Shown piece after piece: positions 24,501-36,566 of a DNA stretch of 64,000 nucleotides. Where the stretch lies: assembly GCF_026212465.1 (NCBI RefSeq), contig NC_080052.1, positions 10,447,224-10,511,223 of the forward strand. Reading direction: 5' to 3'. This stretch comes from Amaranthus tricolor (lineage: Eukaryota; Streptophyta; Magnoliopsida; Caryophyllales; Amaranthaceae). The notes beneath the pieces are model-generated. The model was not told where the DNA came from. It saw only the letters and a program-made list of their open reading frames with translations, and did no database searches. The position numbers were made by a program, and so were the translations under genes. Numbering within the stretch: position 1 is the stretch's first letter; the number at the start of each line of letters is the position of its first letter.

Positions 24501-27500
24501 ATGACGTGTTGAGCTCTACGTAATATGTAACACCCGATATTTCACTGTTATAACGTTATTCGTCGAAAAGAGATTATAGAATATTTTTTCTAACACCCTA
24601 AGTTGTAGAAAATGTACTAAAATTTCCCTATTAGAATTTCATTAATACTATTAACTTTTATTATTACTGAACACTTAATGCATAGTTACTCATAATTAAC
24701 CATTATATGTTAATTATCCATTAAAGTACCTCATACAGTGCAATTATAATAGCTATGGGCATATTATTGCATAACAATAGTAGTTGTTTTCCGTGACTGC
24801 ATTTTTCTCCATGTTTGAATGCGACTTTGGGAGGCAAAGAGAATTAAGCTTGTGGATTTGAATACAAGTGTTTAAAAAAATTGATACTTTTTGTTGGTAA
24901 TGGACTAATGAAGAGGAACTTGAAACTACAGATTATTTTTGATATCGTTGGATAGCTGTTTTTGATAAGCAGTTGAAGTTACCTTGACTTTTGTGATTGA
25001 TCTTCTGAACAGACCATGAAGCTGTCAGCACCTCTAGCAACTGGTTTGATTCTTGTTTCATGCTGCCCTGGAGGCCAGGCATCAAATGTTGCCACCTATA
25101 TATCTAAGGGGAATGTTGCACTCTCAGTCCTTATGACAACGTAAGCTCATTTTCATGATGTACCTTATTTTCTTTCCGTTCCATCCAAATTAATCGCGTC
25201 CAAAGATTTAATAAATATCAACAAAGTTGCATTCCCAAAAATATCATGAATGCTAAACATACTCCCACTTAGATAAAGTGTCCGATCGACTATTAGATAT
25301 TGTTAGGGTATGCTGGAGAAATACTGTCAATCTTAACTTATAAGGGCTGAAAACATTGCATTGCTTCTAGTAGAGGATTCTACTATCTAATCCATGAGAA
25401 TCTGCATATCAATGGAATATCTGAATACTTGCAGCTTAGTTTCGGACTTTTTGGTTTATAATATTACTAATATAGTATATAACATATCATGTGACTTTTA
25501 TGATTAGCTTAAGTTTTTGGTTGAATTTGCTCTTTGACCTGGTATAAGAAGCAAACGTAACTAGAAGGTCATGGGTTCTAATCTAATTTACTCCTCATTT
25601 TAAGTTTTATTTTCAACACCGTATATGAGAAGACTTTGTGTTGCATTTATATTTCTAGCCCAAAGGGTTCTCATGTGAGGAACTATAATACAGTGTATAA
25701 CATATCTTCAGATTTCAACCATTAGCTTAAGATTTTGGTTGGATAAATTCTTTGATAATTCCATAAAAGCTTGTTTTGAGCTCCCTCTTTTGGTTTTTAC
25801 TTCAGAGCTTCAACTATTGGTGCTATTGTGATGACTCCACTTCTTACGAAGCTTCTAGCTGGACAACTGGTGCCTGTTGATGCAGCTGTAAGTCCAGTCA
25901 TCCTTAAATTATGGAATAGTTATCCGTAAAGAATTATTGTTGGGCTAGCTGAAATTCACGTGGCCAGGCCAAACCAAGCCCCAAATATAAAGAAAACAAT
26001 GATAAAAGGAATACCTTGAGGCTTGAAGTCCATCAAATATTATGATTTCACAAGTGCCTACAAATAGATGAAAGAGGGAAAGAAAAGGGAAAGGGGTATT
26101 TTACACAAGGAATGTTCACGTGAATTAAGAAAAATAAAATATTTAGATAGTGGACATATTATTTTATTGAATAATAAATTTGATAGAAGAAAAGTGAGGA
26201 CCATAAACATCAAAAGATATTAAAAGAAAGTTACTAAAATATAATATGGAGACCACAACTAATGAAGATCAATAAGGTTAATTTTGTCCAAAAATTTGTG
26301 ATATAAATAGAAAGATTTTTTATGGGAACAACAAATGGAACACCCCATAATGAAAATTGAGGAACAGAGGGAGTACAACTTAACAAATGAACAAAATCTG
26401 GTTAACCACTATTAAGTAAGTAGTTAAGGGTAGGTTTTGACTTTTGAGAGGCTAGGGTGGAGGAGACTAAAGTGATGCGGAACTACTGATAACTTGTATA
26501 CAATCTTTGAAATAGAATTAATTGTTGCTTTCTTATTTTCAGGGTCTAGCTCTCAGCACATTCCAGGTCGTCCTAATACCAACAATCATTGGAGGTAACT
26601 TGAGAAGGCATTCAACCTTCACCATTTATGATAGATTTGTTATAGTTAATATCTATATATTGTGGACGATTGGTGAACGTTTGGTGAGGTACATAACTGG
26701 GTCCATCCCTTAAACCAATAACCAAATGGGAATTGAACCTAAATAATTGCCTAAGAAAGGGGTTATATACTAGGAATGGAATTCTTTGTTGACATTTTCC
26801 GCGTTCATTTACTCCAGTACTGCTAAATGAATTCTTCCCCAAGTTTACGGCGAAGATCATTACAGTAACACCTCTCATTGGAGTGATTCTCACCACCTTG
26901 CTCTGTGCTAGCCCTGTAAGCTGATTCATTACAAAATTAGTTAAGTTGTTTATAATGATAAATAGAAGAAATCATATTGGCTAACTTTTGCTTTGTGTCC
27001 GTATGTCATCAGATTGGACAAGTTGCTGAAGTCCTGAAAACACAAGGAGCACAACTCATCCTGCCAGTTATGCTTTTGCATGCTGCTGCTTTTGCAATCG
27101 GTTACTTTTTGTCCAGAGTATCATTTGGTGAATCAACTTCTCGTACAATTTCCATTGAATGTGGCATGCAGGTAAGTTATTTCTTCTGCATTGCTTATAA
27201 TTTAGCATTATTTACCTCCATGATGGCATGACGTAAAAACATTATTTATCTTGGACTTTTTGGTGAGCCTAGAAATGTCTTCAGATTTCAGACGCCCTCG
27301 AATTGTTTCGGAAAAAAACCAAAAAAGTAAAAGTCCCAAACACCATCGACTTAAACTCGACTCAATTGACTTGTTGTACATGTTTACATGTTCTTGATCA
27401 TTTCAATATTAGACTATTTGTTAAAACTGTGCTCTGTGCACAGCATGCAGACAGGGTGTTTCTATTGTCTTGAGAATTCCTCCTTATGTTGGTGCACTTT

Positions 27501-27787
27501 GTTAATTCTTGTTCATGCATTTTTGATATATAGAGTTCTGCACTGGGATTTCTACTGGCACAAAAACATTTCACAAACCCACTTGTTGCCGTTCCCTCTG
27601 CTGTGAGCGTGGTTTGTATGGCGGTATGTTAAATCCCTCTCCTGAAACTTCATTTCTGTCGCATTTTTAAAATCACCTGAACCTTTGTTCCATTGCTTTG
27701 GCGTTGCAGCTTGGTGGCAGTGCTCTTGCTGTTTACTGGAGAAACACGCCCATTCCTGCCAATGACAAGGACGATTTCAAGGAATAG
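21578..27787 (+). CDS. BASS2: Plastid sodium/pyruvate cotransporter BASS2, 13 coding exons
   Basis: Exons: 21578-21710, 21864-21963, 22733-22901, 23021-23062, 23153-23266, 23377-23439, 25013-25140, 25806-25887, 26543-26594, 26818-26915, 27013-27171, 27534-27623 and 27710-27787. All junctions are GT/AG and in phase, giving about 435 residues. The first 100 or so, rich in S/R/T and poor in acids, fit a chloroplast transit peptide. The rest is the SBF/BASS membrane fold with [34 protein letters not shown] (substrate and sodium region), [15 protein letters not shown] and [17 protein letters not shown]. It ends DDFKE, as in Arabidopsis BASS2. The protein imports pyruvate with sodium across the inner plastid envelope, feeding isoprenoid and other plastid pathways. 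The start at 21578 was chosen for leader context and the MSSC...MAS opening; an ATG eight codons in is possible. Exon 3 has a triple EIPSNVPK repeat. Confidence 0.93.
23440..25012 (+). other. BASS2 intron 6, longest intron
   Basis: This intron is about 1.57 kb, against mostly 80-770 bp for the others. A purine-rich stretch (24000-24090) faces a pyrimidine-rich one (24170-24260). AAAAAGGAGGAATGAG is roughly complementary to the CCTTTCCTCCTAATTTTT end, suggesting a degenerate foldback MITE of about 270 bp. No exon-like sequence is seen. Confidence 0.4.
25888..26542 (+). other. BASS2 intron 8 with a solitary MITE-like end
   Basis: This is a 655-bp intron. At about 26358-26376 it contains GGAACAGAGGGAGTA, the usual right end of Stowaway-type MITEs. 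I find no good left end, so the element is truncated or diverged. Confidence 0.4.
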
Positions 27788-28338
27788 TTGTATCTCTAAA
27801 TGCGGGTGTCTGATCTTTATTCGTTGCCATCAACGACCATTTCTTCGAGACATTCTCTTCTATAGTCTTTTGTACACCAATTTGTTTTCTTATTTCCATA
27901 ATTATTTTTTCCATTGTGCTTGCATTTACTATAAACTCTGACTTTGCTCTTGTTTCTTACTTTCTGGTTTCTTTTTAGTTGTTGACATTTAGCCCCATTT
28001 ACTGTAACAAAGTCCAGTGATTTTCTTTTGAAAAAGTTCTACTCCCTCTCACTTTTTTCGTAGATCGCAATGTAAACTCTAATTCAAAATATTTAACTAT
28101 GAGTTTTAAAAAATTTTAAAAAGATATTTAGATTGTGTATATTGAGATGAGTTTAACAAAAATCCACTTGAATATGTTTTTTCTTATAGTTTAAGGAGAA
28201 ATCGTAATCAAAATTTGACATTAAAATTTATAAATTCTATTTAAAAAAAACATAAAAACGTAATGAGTATGATTTATAGCCTAAATTATAGAGCAAAATT
28301 TGTTTTCTCGGAAAATAAATGTCTAAGGCTTGATGACT
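27788..28338 (+). other. BASS2 3' UTR and downstream spacer
   Basis: This is 551 bp from the stop codon to the target duplication of the Copia element. The first 200 bp are T-rich and probably transcribed as 3' UTR, but no clear AATAAA signal was seen near the stop. A CTACTCCCTCTCACTTTTTT stretch at 28039 resembles the start of a Stowaway-type MITE. Confidence 0.45.
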
Positions 28339-28343
28339 GGTCG

Positions 28344-28547
28344 TGTTAGATTATGCATTACAGTTACTTAGGAGCAGTTACTTAGGAGCAGTTACTTGTA
28401 TTAGTGGTATGTAATGTTGCAGTTACTAGATCTTCTTAGGAGCAGTTATTTTAATTTCTGTATAAATAACCATCATCAATTGATTGAATCATATATACAA
28501 GTAATAAATACAAAAACACAAAAACCTTGTTGGTTAAACAGAAAACA
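28344..28547 (+). repeat. 5' LTR of the Copia element
   Basis: A TG...CA repeat of 204 bp with a TATAAATA box at 28461-28468. It contains three spaced copies of TTAGGAGCAGTTA (two adjacent, one 60 bp later), which could be enhancer-like direct repeats. Confidence 0.97.
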
Positions 28548-28626
28548 TGGTATCAGAGCCAGAACGATTCTAAATCGTTCTTCGCAGCTTCATCACATAC
28601 CAATTAACCTACCTTTAAATCCAACA

Positions 28627-29736
28627 ATGGAAGATGAATCAAGAACTGTCATAGCACCAGACCAACCGGTCACAATGGGGCAGTTGTTGCAACTCTTTAA
28701 ACAGTTAAACCCCAACAAACCATCCACTGAAACCAGCACACATACCCTCCTAATCTCAGAGAAATTAACTAATCAAAATTACACAAAATGGTCCAGGCTG
28801 ATGCACTTAGCCATTAGTGGACGGGATCGTCTCAATCACATCATCGACGATCCTCCACCCACAAATGACCCAGCGTACAACCAATGGGTCAGAAGTGATT
28901 TGATAGTTATCTCATGGATTCTGGAAAATATAGAGCCTGATCTAGTTAATCAATATCTCGATTTCCCGACATCCAAAACATTGTGGCAAGGGATAGAAAC
29001 ACTGTATAGCAGTGGGAGAGACGGCCTGCAAATTTTCGACTTAACAGTCAAAACCAACAAGATCCAATAAGGGCAAGACACCATTGAAACATACTACAGC
29101 AAATTGATTGTGTTATGGAAAGAAATTGACAGAAGACAACCAAATCCGATGAAGGATCCATGCGACATAATTATTTATAATCAAATAACTCAACAAAACA
29201 GATTGTACCAGTTTTTAGGAGGCGTCAATGAAACATACGACAAGGATAGAAGAGATCTCCTCCTCTTAGACCCTCTTCCCACAGTGGAGGAGGCCTATGC
29301 AAGTATCAGAAGGGAGATCCTGAGACGAGGAATCATGAAGACAAACCCCTCATCTGATTTGGAGTCACCGGACACCGGAGGAATTTTTTCAGTCAGAGGG
29401 AAAACTTACCGGAGGGATGATGAAAGATCTCACCTGAAGTGCACTTATTGTGGTGGTACTAGGCATACAAGGAACGAATGCTTCAAAATCCTGGGGTATC
29501 CAGATTGGTGGCCGGATTCTAAGAAGAAGGGAGAAAGAAAGCCGGCGCGTTTTTCAGATCAAAGTCGCATGGGAAAGGCAGCAGTAGGATGGCGCCAAGA
29601 TAGATCCATCACCATGGAGGAAGGAGAGAAAGCAGGTGAAGCCATGAACGTTACAGCCACAGAGAACAAGGAAGAAGGTACCAGAAACCCTAGAGGAGGC
29701 GCCTCAACAGTGAGAAGAAGAGAAAGGGGTAAATGA
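28627..29736 (+). pseudogene. Copia gag (nucleocapsid), interrupted by a stop
   Basis: Gag starts at ATG 28627 (MEDESRTVIAPDQP). A Copia-type gag core follows (TNQNYTKWSRLMHLAISG, then DLVNQYLDFPTSKTLWQGIETLY). After an in-frame TAA at 29068-29070 the same frame continues with DTIETYYSKLIVLWKEID and ends with a CCHC knuckle (CTYCGGTRHTRNEC) and a basic tail before TGA at 29734-29736. In life the product coats retrotransposon RNA in virus-like particles. The internal stop truncates it before the knuckle. Confidence 0.88.
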
Positions 29737-29783
29737 AGGGAAGACCCCCCATCTCCTTTTAAAGGAAATGAAACCCTAAAGGA

Positions 29784-29798
29784 GGGGGGGGGGGGGGG
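29784..29798 (+). repeat. Poly-G run of 15 at the gag/pol boundary
   Basis: Fifteen consecutive G residues lie between the gag stop and the protease. The pol frame downstream is offset from the gag frame, so slippage in this run is a plausible cause of the frame change. Confidence 0.85.
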
Positions 29799-32700
29799 TC
29801 ACGTGGCTTTTTTCAAACCCAAGAGTCACGTGGCTCATCATCTTCCTCATCCCATATTTTTTCTGGTTTTTCGTCCTCATTTAATACTTCGTCTTATTTT
29901 GATAAAGGTTGGATAATCGATTGTGGTGCCACCGATACAATGTCGTATGACCCGAACGATTTTTTGACTCGTGACACCCCTATAAAAACCACTATTAAAA
30001 CAGCCAATGGGGAAGGGATTAAAGTGAGCGGAGCTGGAACAATTTCTCTTACAGAAAAACTTACTTTAAAAAATTGTTTATTTGTCCCCGACTTGTCTCA
30101 TAAATTATAATCAGTAAGCCAACTTACTAGAGATCTCGGTTGTTCTGTTCTCATTGAGCCCGGATGTTGTACTATGCAGGATGTTCGGACAGGGAAAGTC
30201 ATTGGGCGTGGTATTGAAAAAGGAGGATTATACTACTTGGAAGGGGAGACTCAAAAAGGCAAAGCTGTTCTTGCTCGCGGGTCAGAGGAAAGACAACTGT
30301 GGACGTGGCATCGACGTTTAGGGCATCCATCAATAGGGTATTTAGAAAAACTTTTTCCTCAATTTATAGGACTAAAAACTGATTTCAAATGTGAAACTTG
30401 TATTCGTGCAAAGAGTCATAAACACTCATACTCTACTAGTTTGAATAGAACTGATTTACCTTTTATGCTGATTCATTCTGATGTGTGGGGTCCTGCACCC
30501 GTCATAGGGTTACATGGTTTTTCCTATTTTGTCACATTTATCGATGATTGCACCCGGATGAGTTGGATTTACTTCCTCAAACACAAATCGGAAGTATTTC
30601 ATGTGTTTGTTGAATTTTATAATATGATATGCACTCAATTTCAAACTCAACCCCGCATGTTTAGAACAGATAATGGTAGAGAATATGTTAATTCAAACAT
30701 GCAACAGTTCGTTAAACAGAAAGGGCTTATACACCAGACCACTTGTCCCAATACACCTCAGCAAAATGGAGTGGCCGAACGGAAAAATCGCACACTTCTT
30801 GAAATGACTCGTGCGCTTATTCTTGATTCTCATGCTCCGACTTATCTTTGGCCTGAAGCCATCGCCACTGCTAACTACCTTACCAATAGACTTCCCTCAA
30901 AGAGCCTTCAATACCACACACCTCTAGCCACCCTCCAAACCTATTTCTCTTTACCTTCCTCACATACCCTACATCCTCGTGTTTTTGGGTGCATAGTTTT
31001 TGTTCACTGTCCAGCGAGAGTAAGAAACAAATTTGAACCGAGAGCAGTCAAATGTGTCCTTATTGGGTATGGGAGGAATCAGAAAGGTTATCGGTGTTAT
31101 GACCCCCTGACTAGAAAGATCTATACCACCATGGATTGCGAGTTCATTGAGAACGAATATTACTACCACCCTCTTTGATGTCAGGGGGAGAATCACAGTG
31201 ACGATCTCAGATGGTTAATCAGTCCACGGTTGTCCAACTTAGACCCAAAATACCAAGTGGGCAATGCTACAGAGTTACCCCACCAAGACGTTTTCTCCAC
31301 TCCTCTACCATTACCAATCCTGTCTGATCATCAGGTAAGTCATTCAGATCTCGATAGTAATATTGCTCCAGAAAATACTAATACTGATAATATAAGTGAT
31401 GATCATGTGGATGAAGAAGTTGTTACAGATACAGTTGAAATAGGGAATCATGATAGCCAAGGTGTTGGTGGTGAATCATATATGTTACCTTCTCGCTCCA
31501 CTCGAGGTGTCCCTCCAAGAAGGTATGATCCTGAGTATGAAGCACAACGTTCAAGATATCCTATTGAGAAGTCTTCCAAATCAGGAAATTTGTCACGAAG
31601 TGCCTTAGCATTTAAGGTAACTTTAGATACAGCCAAGATCCCAAGAACAGTAGAAGAAGCCCTTGTATCTGTACATTGGAGAAAGGCGATGGAGGAAGAA
31701 ATTAATGCTCTTAACAAGAATGGCACATGGGAGAAATGCATCCTACCAAAGGAAAAGCAAGTTGTCGGGTGCAGATGGGTGTTCACGATCAAGTACAAGT
31801 CAGATGGCACGATTGAAAGGTACAAAGCTCGATTGGTGGCGAAAGGATACACTCAGACATATGGAGTTGACTACTCAGAAACATGCTCTCCTGTTGCTAA
31901 GCTTGATTCAGTTCGAGTTCTGTTCAGCGTTGCCGCAAACTTAGACTGGCCCTTACACCAATTTGATGTTAAAAATGCGTTTCTACATGGAGATCTACAA
32001 GAAGAAGTGTACATGGAAGCTCCACCAGGGTTTACATCAGATTTTTCGGAGAACGAGGGATGCAAATTGAGAAAGGCTCTGTATGGGCTAAAACATTCTC
32101 CCAGAGCGTGGTTTGGAAGATTTACCTCTGCAATGAAGAAATTTGGCTACAGGCAAAGCAATTCAGATCACACCTTGTTCCTTAAACGAAGAGGAGGCAA
32201 AACAACGTGCTTAATAATTTATGTCGATGACATGATCATTACCGGGGATGATAGAGATGAAATTGCAACTCTGAAAGGGAAATTATTTCAAGAATTTGAA
32301 ATGAAAGATCTAGGTAGGCTGAAGTACTTCCTAGGGATTGAAGTTCTTAGATCGAATAGAGGAATTTTCATATCCCAAAGGAAGTATGTTTTAGATCTGT
32401 TAACTGAAACAGGGATGCTGGATTGCAAGCCTATCGAGACACCAATGATGATGAACCATGGACTACAGATGATCGAAGGAGGAAAGTTAGCTGATCGCAT
32501 GCAGTATCAACGCATGGTAGGGAAGTTGATCTACTTAGCTCATACAAGGCCAGATATTGCACATGCAGTAGGAATAGTCAGCAGGTTCATGCACAAGCCT
32601 CAGGTTCAACATATGGATGCTGTTTATAGGATTCTAAGATATCTCAAGGGATGTCCTGGTAAGGGAGTCTTTTATCAGAAGAATGGTCATCTTGACCTTG

Positions 32701-33188
32701 TAGCATATACAGATGCAGATTGGGCAGGTGATAGGGATGATAGAAAGTCGACTTCAGGCTACTTTACTCTTTTGGGAGGAAATCTAGTCACGTGGAGGAG
32801 CAAGAAACAAAAGGTGGTGGCCATGTCTAGTGCTGAAGCTGAATTTAGAGGTGTAGCAAAGGGAATCACGGAAGTCTTATGGCTGAGAAAGTTACTTACT
32901 GAACTAGGATTCCCTCCTAAAAGGAGTTGCGAGCTGTACTGCGATAATCAAGCAGCTATCAATATTTTAGAAAATCCGGTTCAACATGATCGCACCAAAC
33001 ATGTGGAAGTGGACAGGCATTTTATAAAGGAGAAATTAGAAGCTCAAGTAATTAAGCTTCCGCATGTGAAGTCCAAGGATCAGCTAGCAGACATTCTCAC
33101 AAAGGCAGTTGGAACTCATTTTTTTGAAGAAGTTTTGTGCAAGCTGGGTGTTGGTGACCCTACGACCCAACTTGAGGGGGAGTGTTAG
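29799..33188 (+). pseudogene. Copia pol: protease, integrase, RT, RNase H, with two internal stops
   Basis: One frame runs from about 29799 to 33188. Protease: IIDCGATDTM (D-C-G-A in place of the usual D-S-G-A). Integrase: HHCC zinc site with HRRLGHPS and CETC, then DDE residues in DVWGP, RTDNGREY and NGVAERKNR. RT: NAFLHGDLQEEVYM and the YVDDMIITGDD catalytic loop. RNase H: DADWAGDRDDRKSTSGY and SSAEAEF. TAA at 30108-30110 interrupts the end of the protease, and TGA at 31176-31178 separates integrase from RT. Each is a single-codon lesion; the flanking domains look undamaged. Confidence 0.93.
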
Positions 33189-33386
33189 ATTATGCATTAC
33201 AGTTACTTAGGAGCAGTTACTTAGGAGCAGTTACTTGTATTAGTGGTATGTAATGTTGCAGTTACTAGATCTTCTTAGGAGCAGTTATTTTAATTTCTGT
33301 ATAAATAACCATCATCAATTGATTGAATCATATATACAAGTAATAAATACAAAAACACAAAAACCTTGTTGGTTAAACAGAAAACA
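33183..33386 (+). repeat. 3' LTR of the Copia element
   Basis: Identical to the 5' LTR as read, including the TATA box (33300-33307). The pol stop codon TAG (33186-33188) lies within its first six bases. Because it carries a promoter, it could drive readthrough transcription to the right. Confidence 0.97.
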
Positions 33387-33391
33387 GGTCG

Positions 33392-33779
33392 ACCTCTAAT
33401 CCTAGGGCAAGTCTAATCAGTTACTTGAGCCAATGAATTTTCGGCATTTAATTTCCTTAATTTCGGATCTTGCAAGATTGATCTTCTAGAAGAAGATATG
33501 ACAGTTGAGAAAAGATAGAATTGAGTAAATTCATTACAAAGCTGGAAGGAGGTTTGAGAACTCACTTTTTTATTCATACATTAAGAAACAATTTTTTGTT
33601 GAGAGATTTGCAGACTTTGCATAAAACTATTTTCTTTCTTTCTCCATTGTTGTATCAAAACCGCACGCAAAAGCGTAGGGGAGAAGTTTTATGAAATAAT
33701 AAAAATTAAAACTCAATTATTTGCAAAAACTGTAGGGGATTTGGTTATAGATGTGATTGATGCTTTTGATAGCATTAAA
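33392..33779. other. Spacer between the Copia element and the LTR series
   Basis: A stretch of 388 bp continuous with the BASS2 downstream region before the Copia insertion. I see no gene or repeat in it. Confidence 0.45.
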
Positions 33780-34368
33780 CATGAACAAATAGCTGAGAGA
33801 AAAAGAATGAGTTAGAGAAGAGAAAACTGATAGTGGTGAAAAGAATTGGAAAGTAAAAGGTTGTTTTTGTAGTTGTAGAACAATGTAGCCAAAGAAAATT
33901 AGAGGGAAGAGTGGGAAAAGTTAGATGATTAATTAAGTTACATGAGGGAGTGGGAGAGCAAAGTTTAGGGATATTACGTACGTGTAATTTGATTTTAACA
34001 TTTTAATTTTTTTATTTAAATTAATTTTTTGAATTTTACTATTTTTTGGATTTTACATTTATTTTTTTTTATTTATTTATTGAAACTATTCGTGATATTA
34101 CAAACACTCCCCTTCAAAACAAAAGTTCGTCCTCAAACTTAAAGTTAAAAGTTAAAACTCAAGATACCAAAAGAAAATACTGAAATACTAAAAGAAAATT
34201 TGACGGTTAGATAATCTCACATCACCCCTATTTTAAAAAGTTTTATCCTCGAACTTAGATGTACGCTCCTAGTGGTGATATTATAGTCATGACTCATGCG
34301 TAGGTTTTGCTTCATCGATTTCTTTAAAAGTGTTTTCGAAAAATAGACTTAATTATGGGGTTGTTACA

Positions 34369-34387
34369 AAATGGTATCAAAGCACTT
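34369..34387 (+). other. PBS-like stub 1 between LTR-like units
   Basis: 19 nt: AAATGGTATCAAAGCACTT. It sits between unit end GTTGTTACA and unit start TGTAACACC. The core TGGTATCA(A/G)AGC is complementary to the initiator tRNA-Met 3' end. Confidence 0.75.
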
Positions 34388-35618
34388 TGTAACACCCCCA
34401 TAATTAGGTCCAATTTTAAAAAAGGATTTTAAAGAAAAACATGAACCGATTTCTAATTATGTAAGCGTCACCGCTACATCTTTTTCTAAGAAATAAATAT
34501 AAGGGTATACAACTATAAAATAACTTAATACAATTTAGAAACTAAACATGTCTTACAAATAAAAGGAAAATTTTATTTGAGACGTCACTACTAATAAAAA
34601 CTTTTGTTTTAAGAGAACCTAACTCCATGATCCTCATTCAAGCAACAACCTATAAAAACAAGAATGCAAGAAAGACAAGGTAAAACTCCCAAAATCAAGA
34701 AGTTGAGTAATTCCAAATTCATCCCGTAAAATAATAAAATTTAAAAATGTTTAACAAATAAAATAATATATATTTGAGTTAAAAAAATCTATTTGTGCAC
34801 ATAATATAAATTAAGTAATTTAATATTTAAAATGGCAAACACATATTAAGTTATTAATTTGATGTAATGAGAACTCTAGTAGCTGGAGGTTTTATCCTTA
34901 TACCTACTTCATAATTCTAGGCTAGTATTGTAGTGTCAGATAATCCTAGTGTACACAACTCTCCTACTTCAATCACAACAAATAGAAAGAAGACTATACA
35001 TCATATCAAGTAATAGAAATAAAACCTACAGGCAGCTATATTAACCAAACAGGGCAATCTGTCAACACCTTATAGTTGGATTACAACAAGTAAAAGAGTT
35101 TCAGTTTCCTTGTGTTTCACTTTGATTAAATATATTTTAATAATCATAAAAACTTGGACAAGACGGTCTCATTATGGGTCGTCCAACTCCCTCATTTTTC
35201 TGACTTCTATTATTAAAACTTTATCTTTTTTCATTCTCCATTTTATTTTTTTTTTCTTGATTCTTGCCATTTTTGTTTTTTCCTCTTATAATTACTGATT
35301 CTTTCTCTTGATTCTTGCAAATTTTCCAAAGGTTTTGATTCTTCCTGTTCAAAACCCTTAAAATAATTCAAACTTAACTTTTTAGTAGCTTTTTTTATGA
35401 TTACAAATTCTAATGTCTTAGATGTCTGATGTCTTAACCTCTTACTTTTCTCGTTTCCTTTCTATTAGTTCTTTGATTTCTTTTTGTAGCGGTTTTGCTT
35501 TTGTTTTATTTATAGGCCTTTAAGTTATCTTTCCCGTGGTTATTACGTCTATTATCTTCCTCGAGCCGGGGGACTCCTTTGGCCGCGCTCTCCTTTATGG
35601 GTATGAGTTGTCGCCATC

Positions 35619-36566
35619 TAGGAAACACGGACACGCCCCTGGACCTGTGTGTCGCGTGTCGGACACGTCTCGAACACGGACACGCGAAAATTCGTGTCCG
35701 ACACGCCAAATGAAGTGTCTAATATTTTAATATTTTTCCGGACACGTGGACACGGCAAGGACACGGCAAGGACACGTTTTTTTTTTAAAAAAAAATTGAA
35801 AACAAAACATGAGAACTAGAAGTCAGAACACTCGAATTCATTTCCCTCTCAATTCCCTCTCTTGCTCTCACTCTTCTCAACTCTCTTTCACTCTAACCCT
35901 AAAAACTCTACACAACTCTTCCTCCACCTCCACTGTCGCTGCCGCACTCCCGCACCACGCCACCGTCGGCTGCTGCTCCAGCACAGACGCCTTCCGCCAC
36001 TGCTGCCTGGTGCTTTGAGCCTTTGACGTTGTCGGTGCTGCACTGCTGCTGTGGGTTGTTCGAAATCAATGGCAAGAACCTTTTTTCCTCCTTCCAGAAT
36101 CAGAGAAAAAGGATGAGGATTTGGGAAGAGTAATTTGAAAGGATAATGAATAGTGAAATAGAGATGACCAAATTCTGATTTTTCATTGTTTTTGTTGTTT
36201 TGTCATTTTCCCTTTTTTTGCCATATAATGAGATAAATAAAAGATAATAGAAGATAGTAGTAAATAAAATGAGAAAAGGGAGGAAGAACCAAACAATTAA
36301 AAGAGAGATATATTAACCATATACTTGGTTTGTATGATTATTTTTAAATACTCATGTTGTTTACTTATTTGCATTTTATGTGAGTTTTATGTTTTTAAAA
36401 TGTTTATTTACATATATCAAATGAAAGATTGTAAAATTATCTTTAATTTGATATATTTATTATATTACCATTTTCGTGTCCTCGTGTCCCCATTTTTAAA
36501 TTGGCATTTTCCCGTACCCGTGTCCGTGTCCGTGTCCGTGTCCGTGTCCGTTTTAGTGCAACTTAG
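35619..36566. mobile_element. Nested element with GACACG-rich ends
   Basis: A 948-bp insertion flanked by GTCGCCATC (35610-35618) and GTCGCCGTC (36567-36575), a 9-bp duplication with one mismatch. Both ends carry many GGACACG/CGTGTCC words: five adjacent GTGTCC units near 36521-36550, and GGACACGGCAAGGACACGG near 35749. The imperfect inverted ends and 9-bp duplication suggest a Mutator-like element. Open frames inside it are not supported as genes. Confidence 0.55.
36521..36550. repeat. (CGTGTC)n short tandem repeat
   Basis: Five consecutive GTGTCC-phase hexamers form part of the subterminal repeats of the nested element. Confidence 0.85.

Larger units (their letters stand above)
28344..33386 (+). 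mobile_element. Ty1/Copia retrotransposon, full length, very young, genes broken
   Basis: This 5,043-bp element has 204-bp LTRs (28344-28547 and 33183-33386) that I read as identical base for base. It is flanked by the perfect duplication GGTCG (28339-28343 and 33387-33391). Primer site TGGTATCAGAGCC (initiator tRNA-Met) starts right after the 5' LTR, and a purine tract GAGGGGGAG precedes the 3' LTR. The order is gag, protease, integrase, RT, RNase H, as expected for Copia. At least four stop codons and one frame change break the polyprotein. Confidence 0.97.

Noticed and set aside
35506..36018. Open frames with R/C/S-rich proteins near 35500-36020
   Set aside because: They lie in the GACACG-rich nested element and LINE/SINE-like tail; no conserved domain or splice context.
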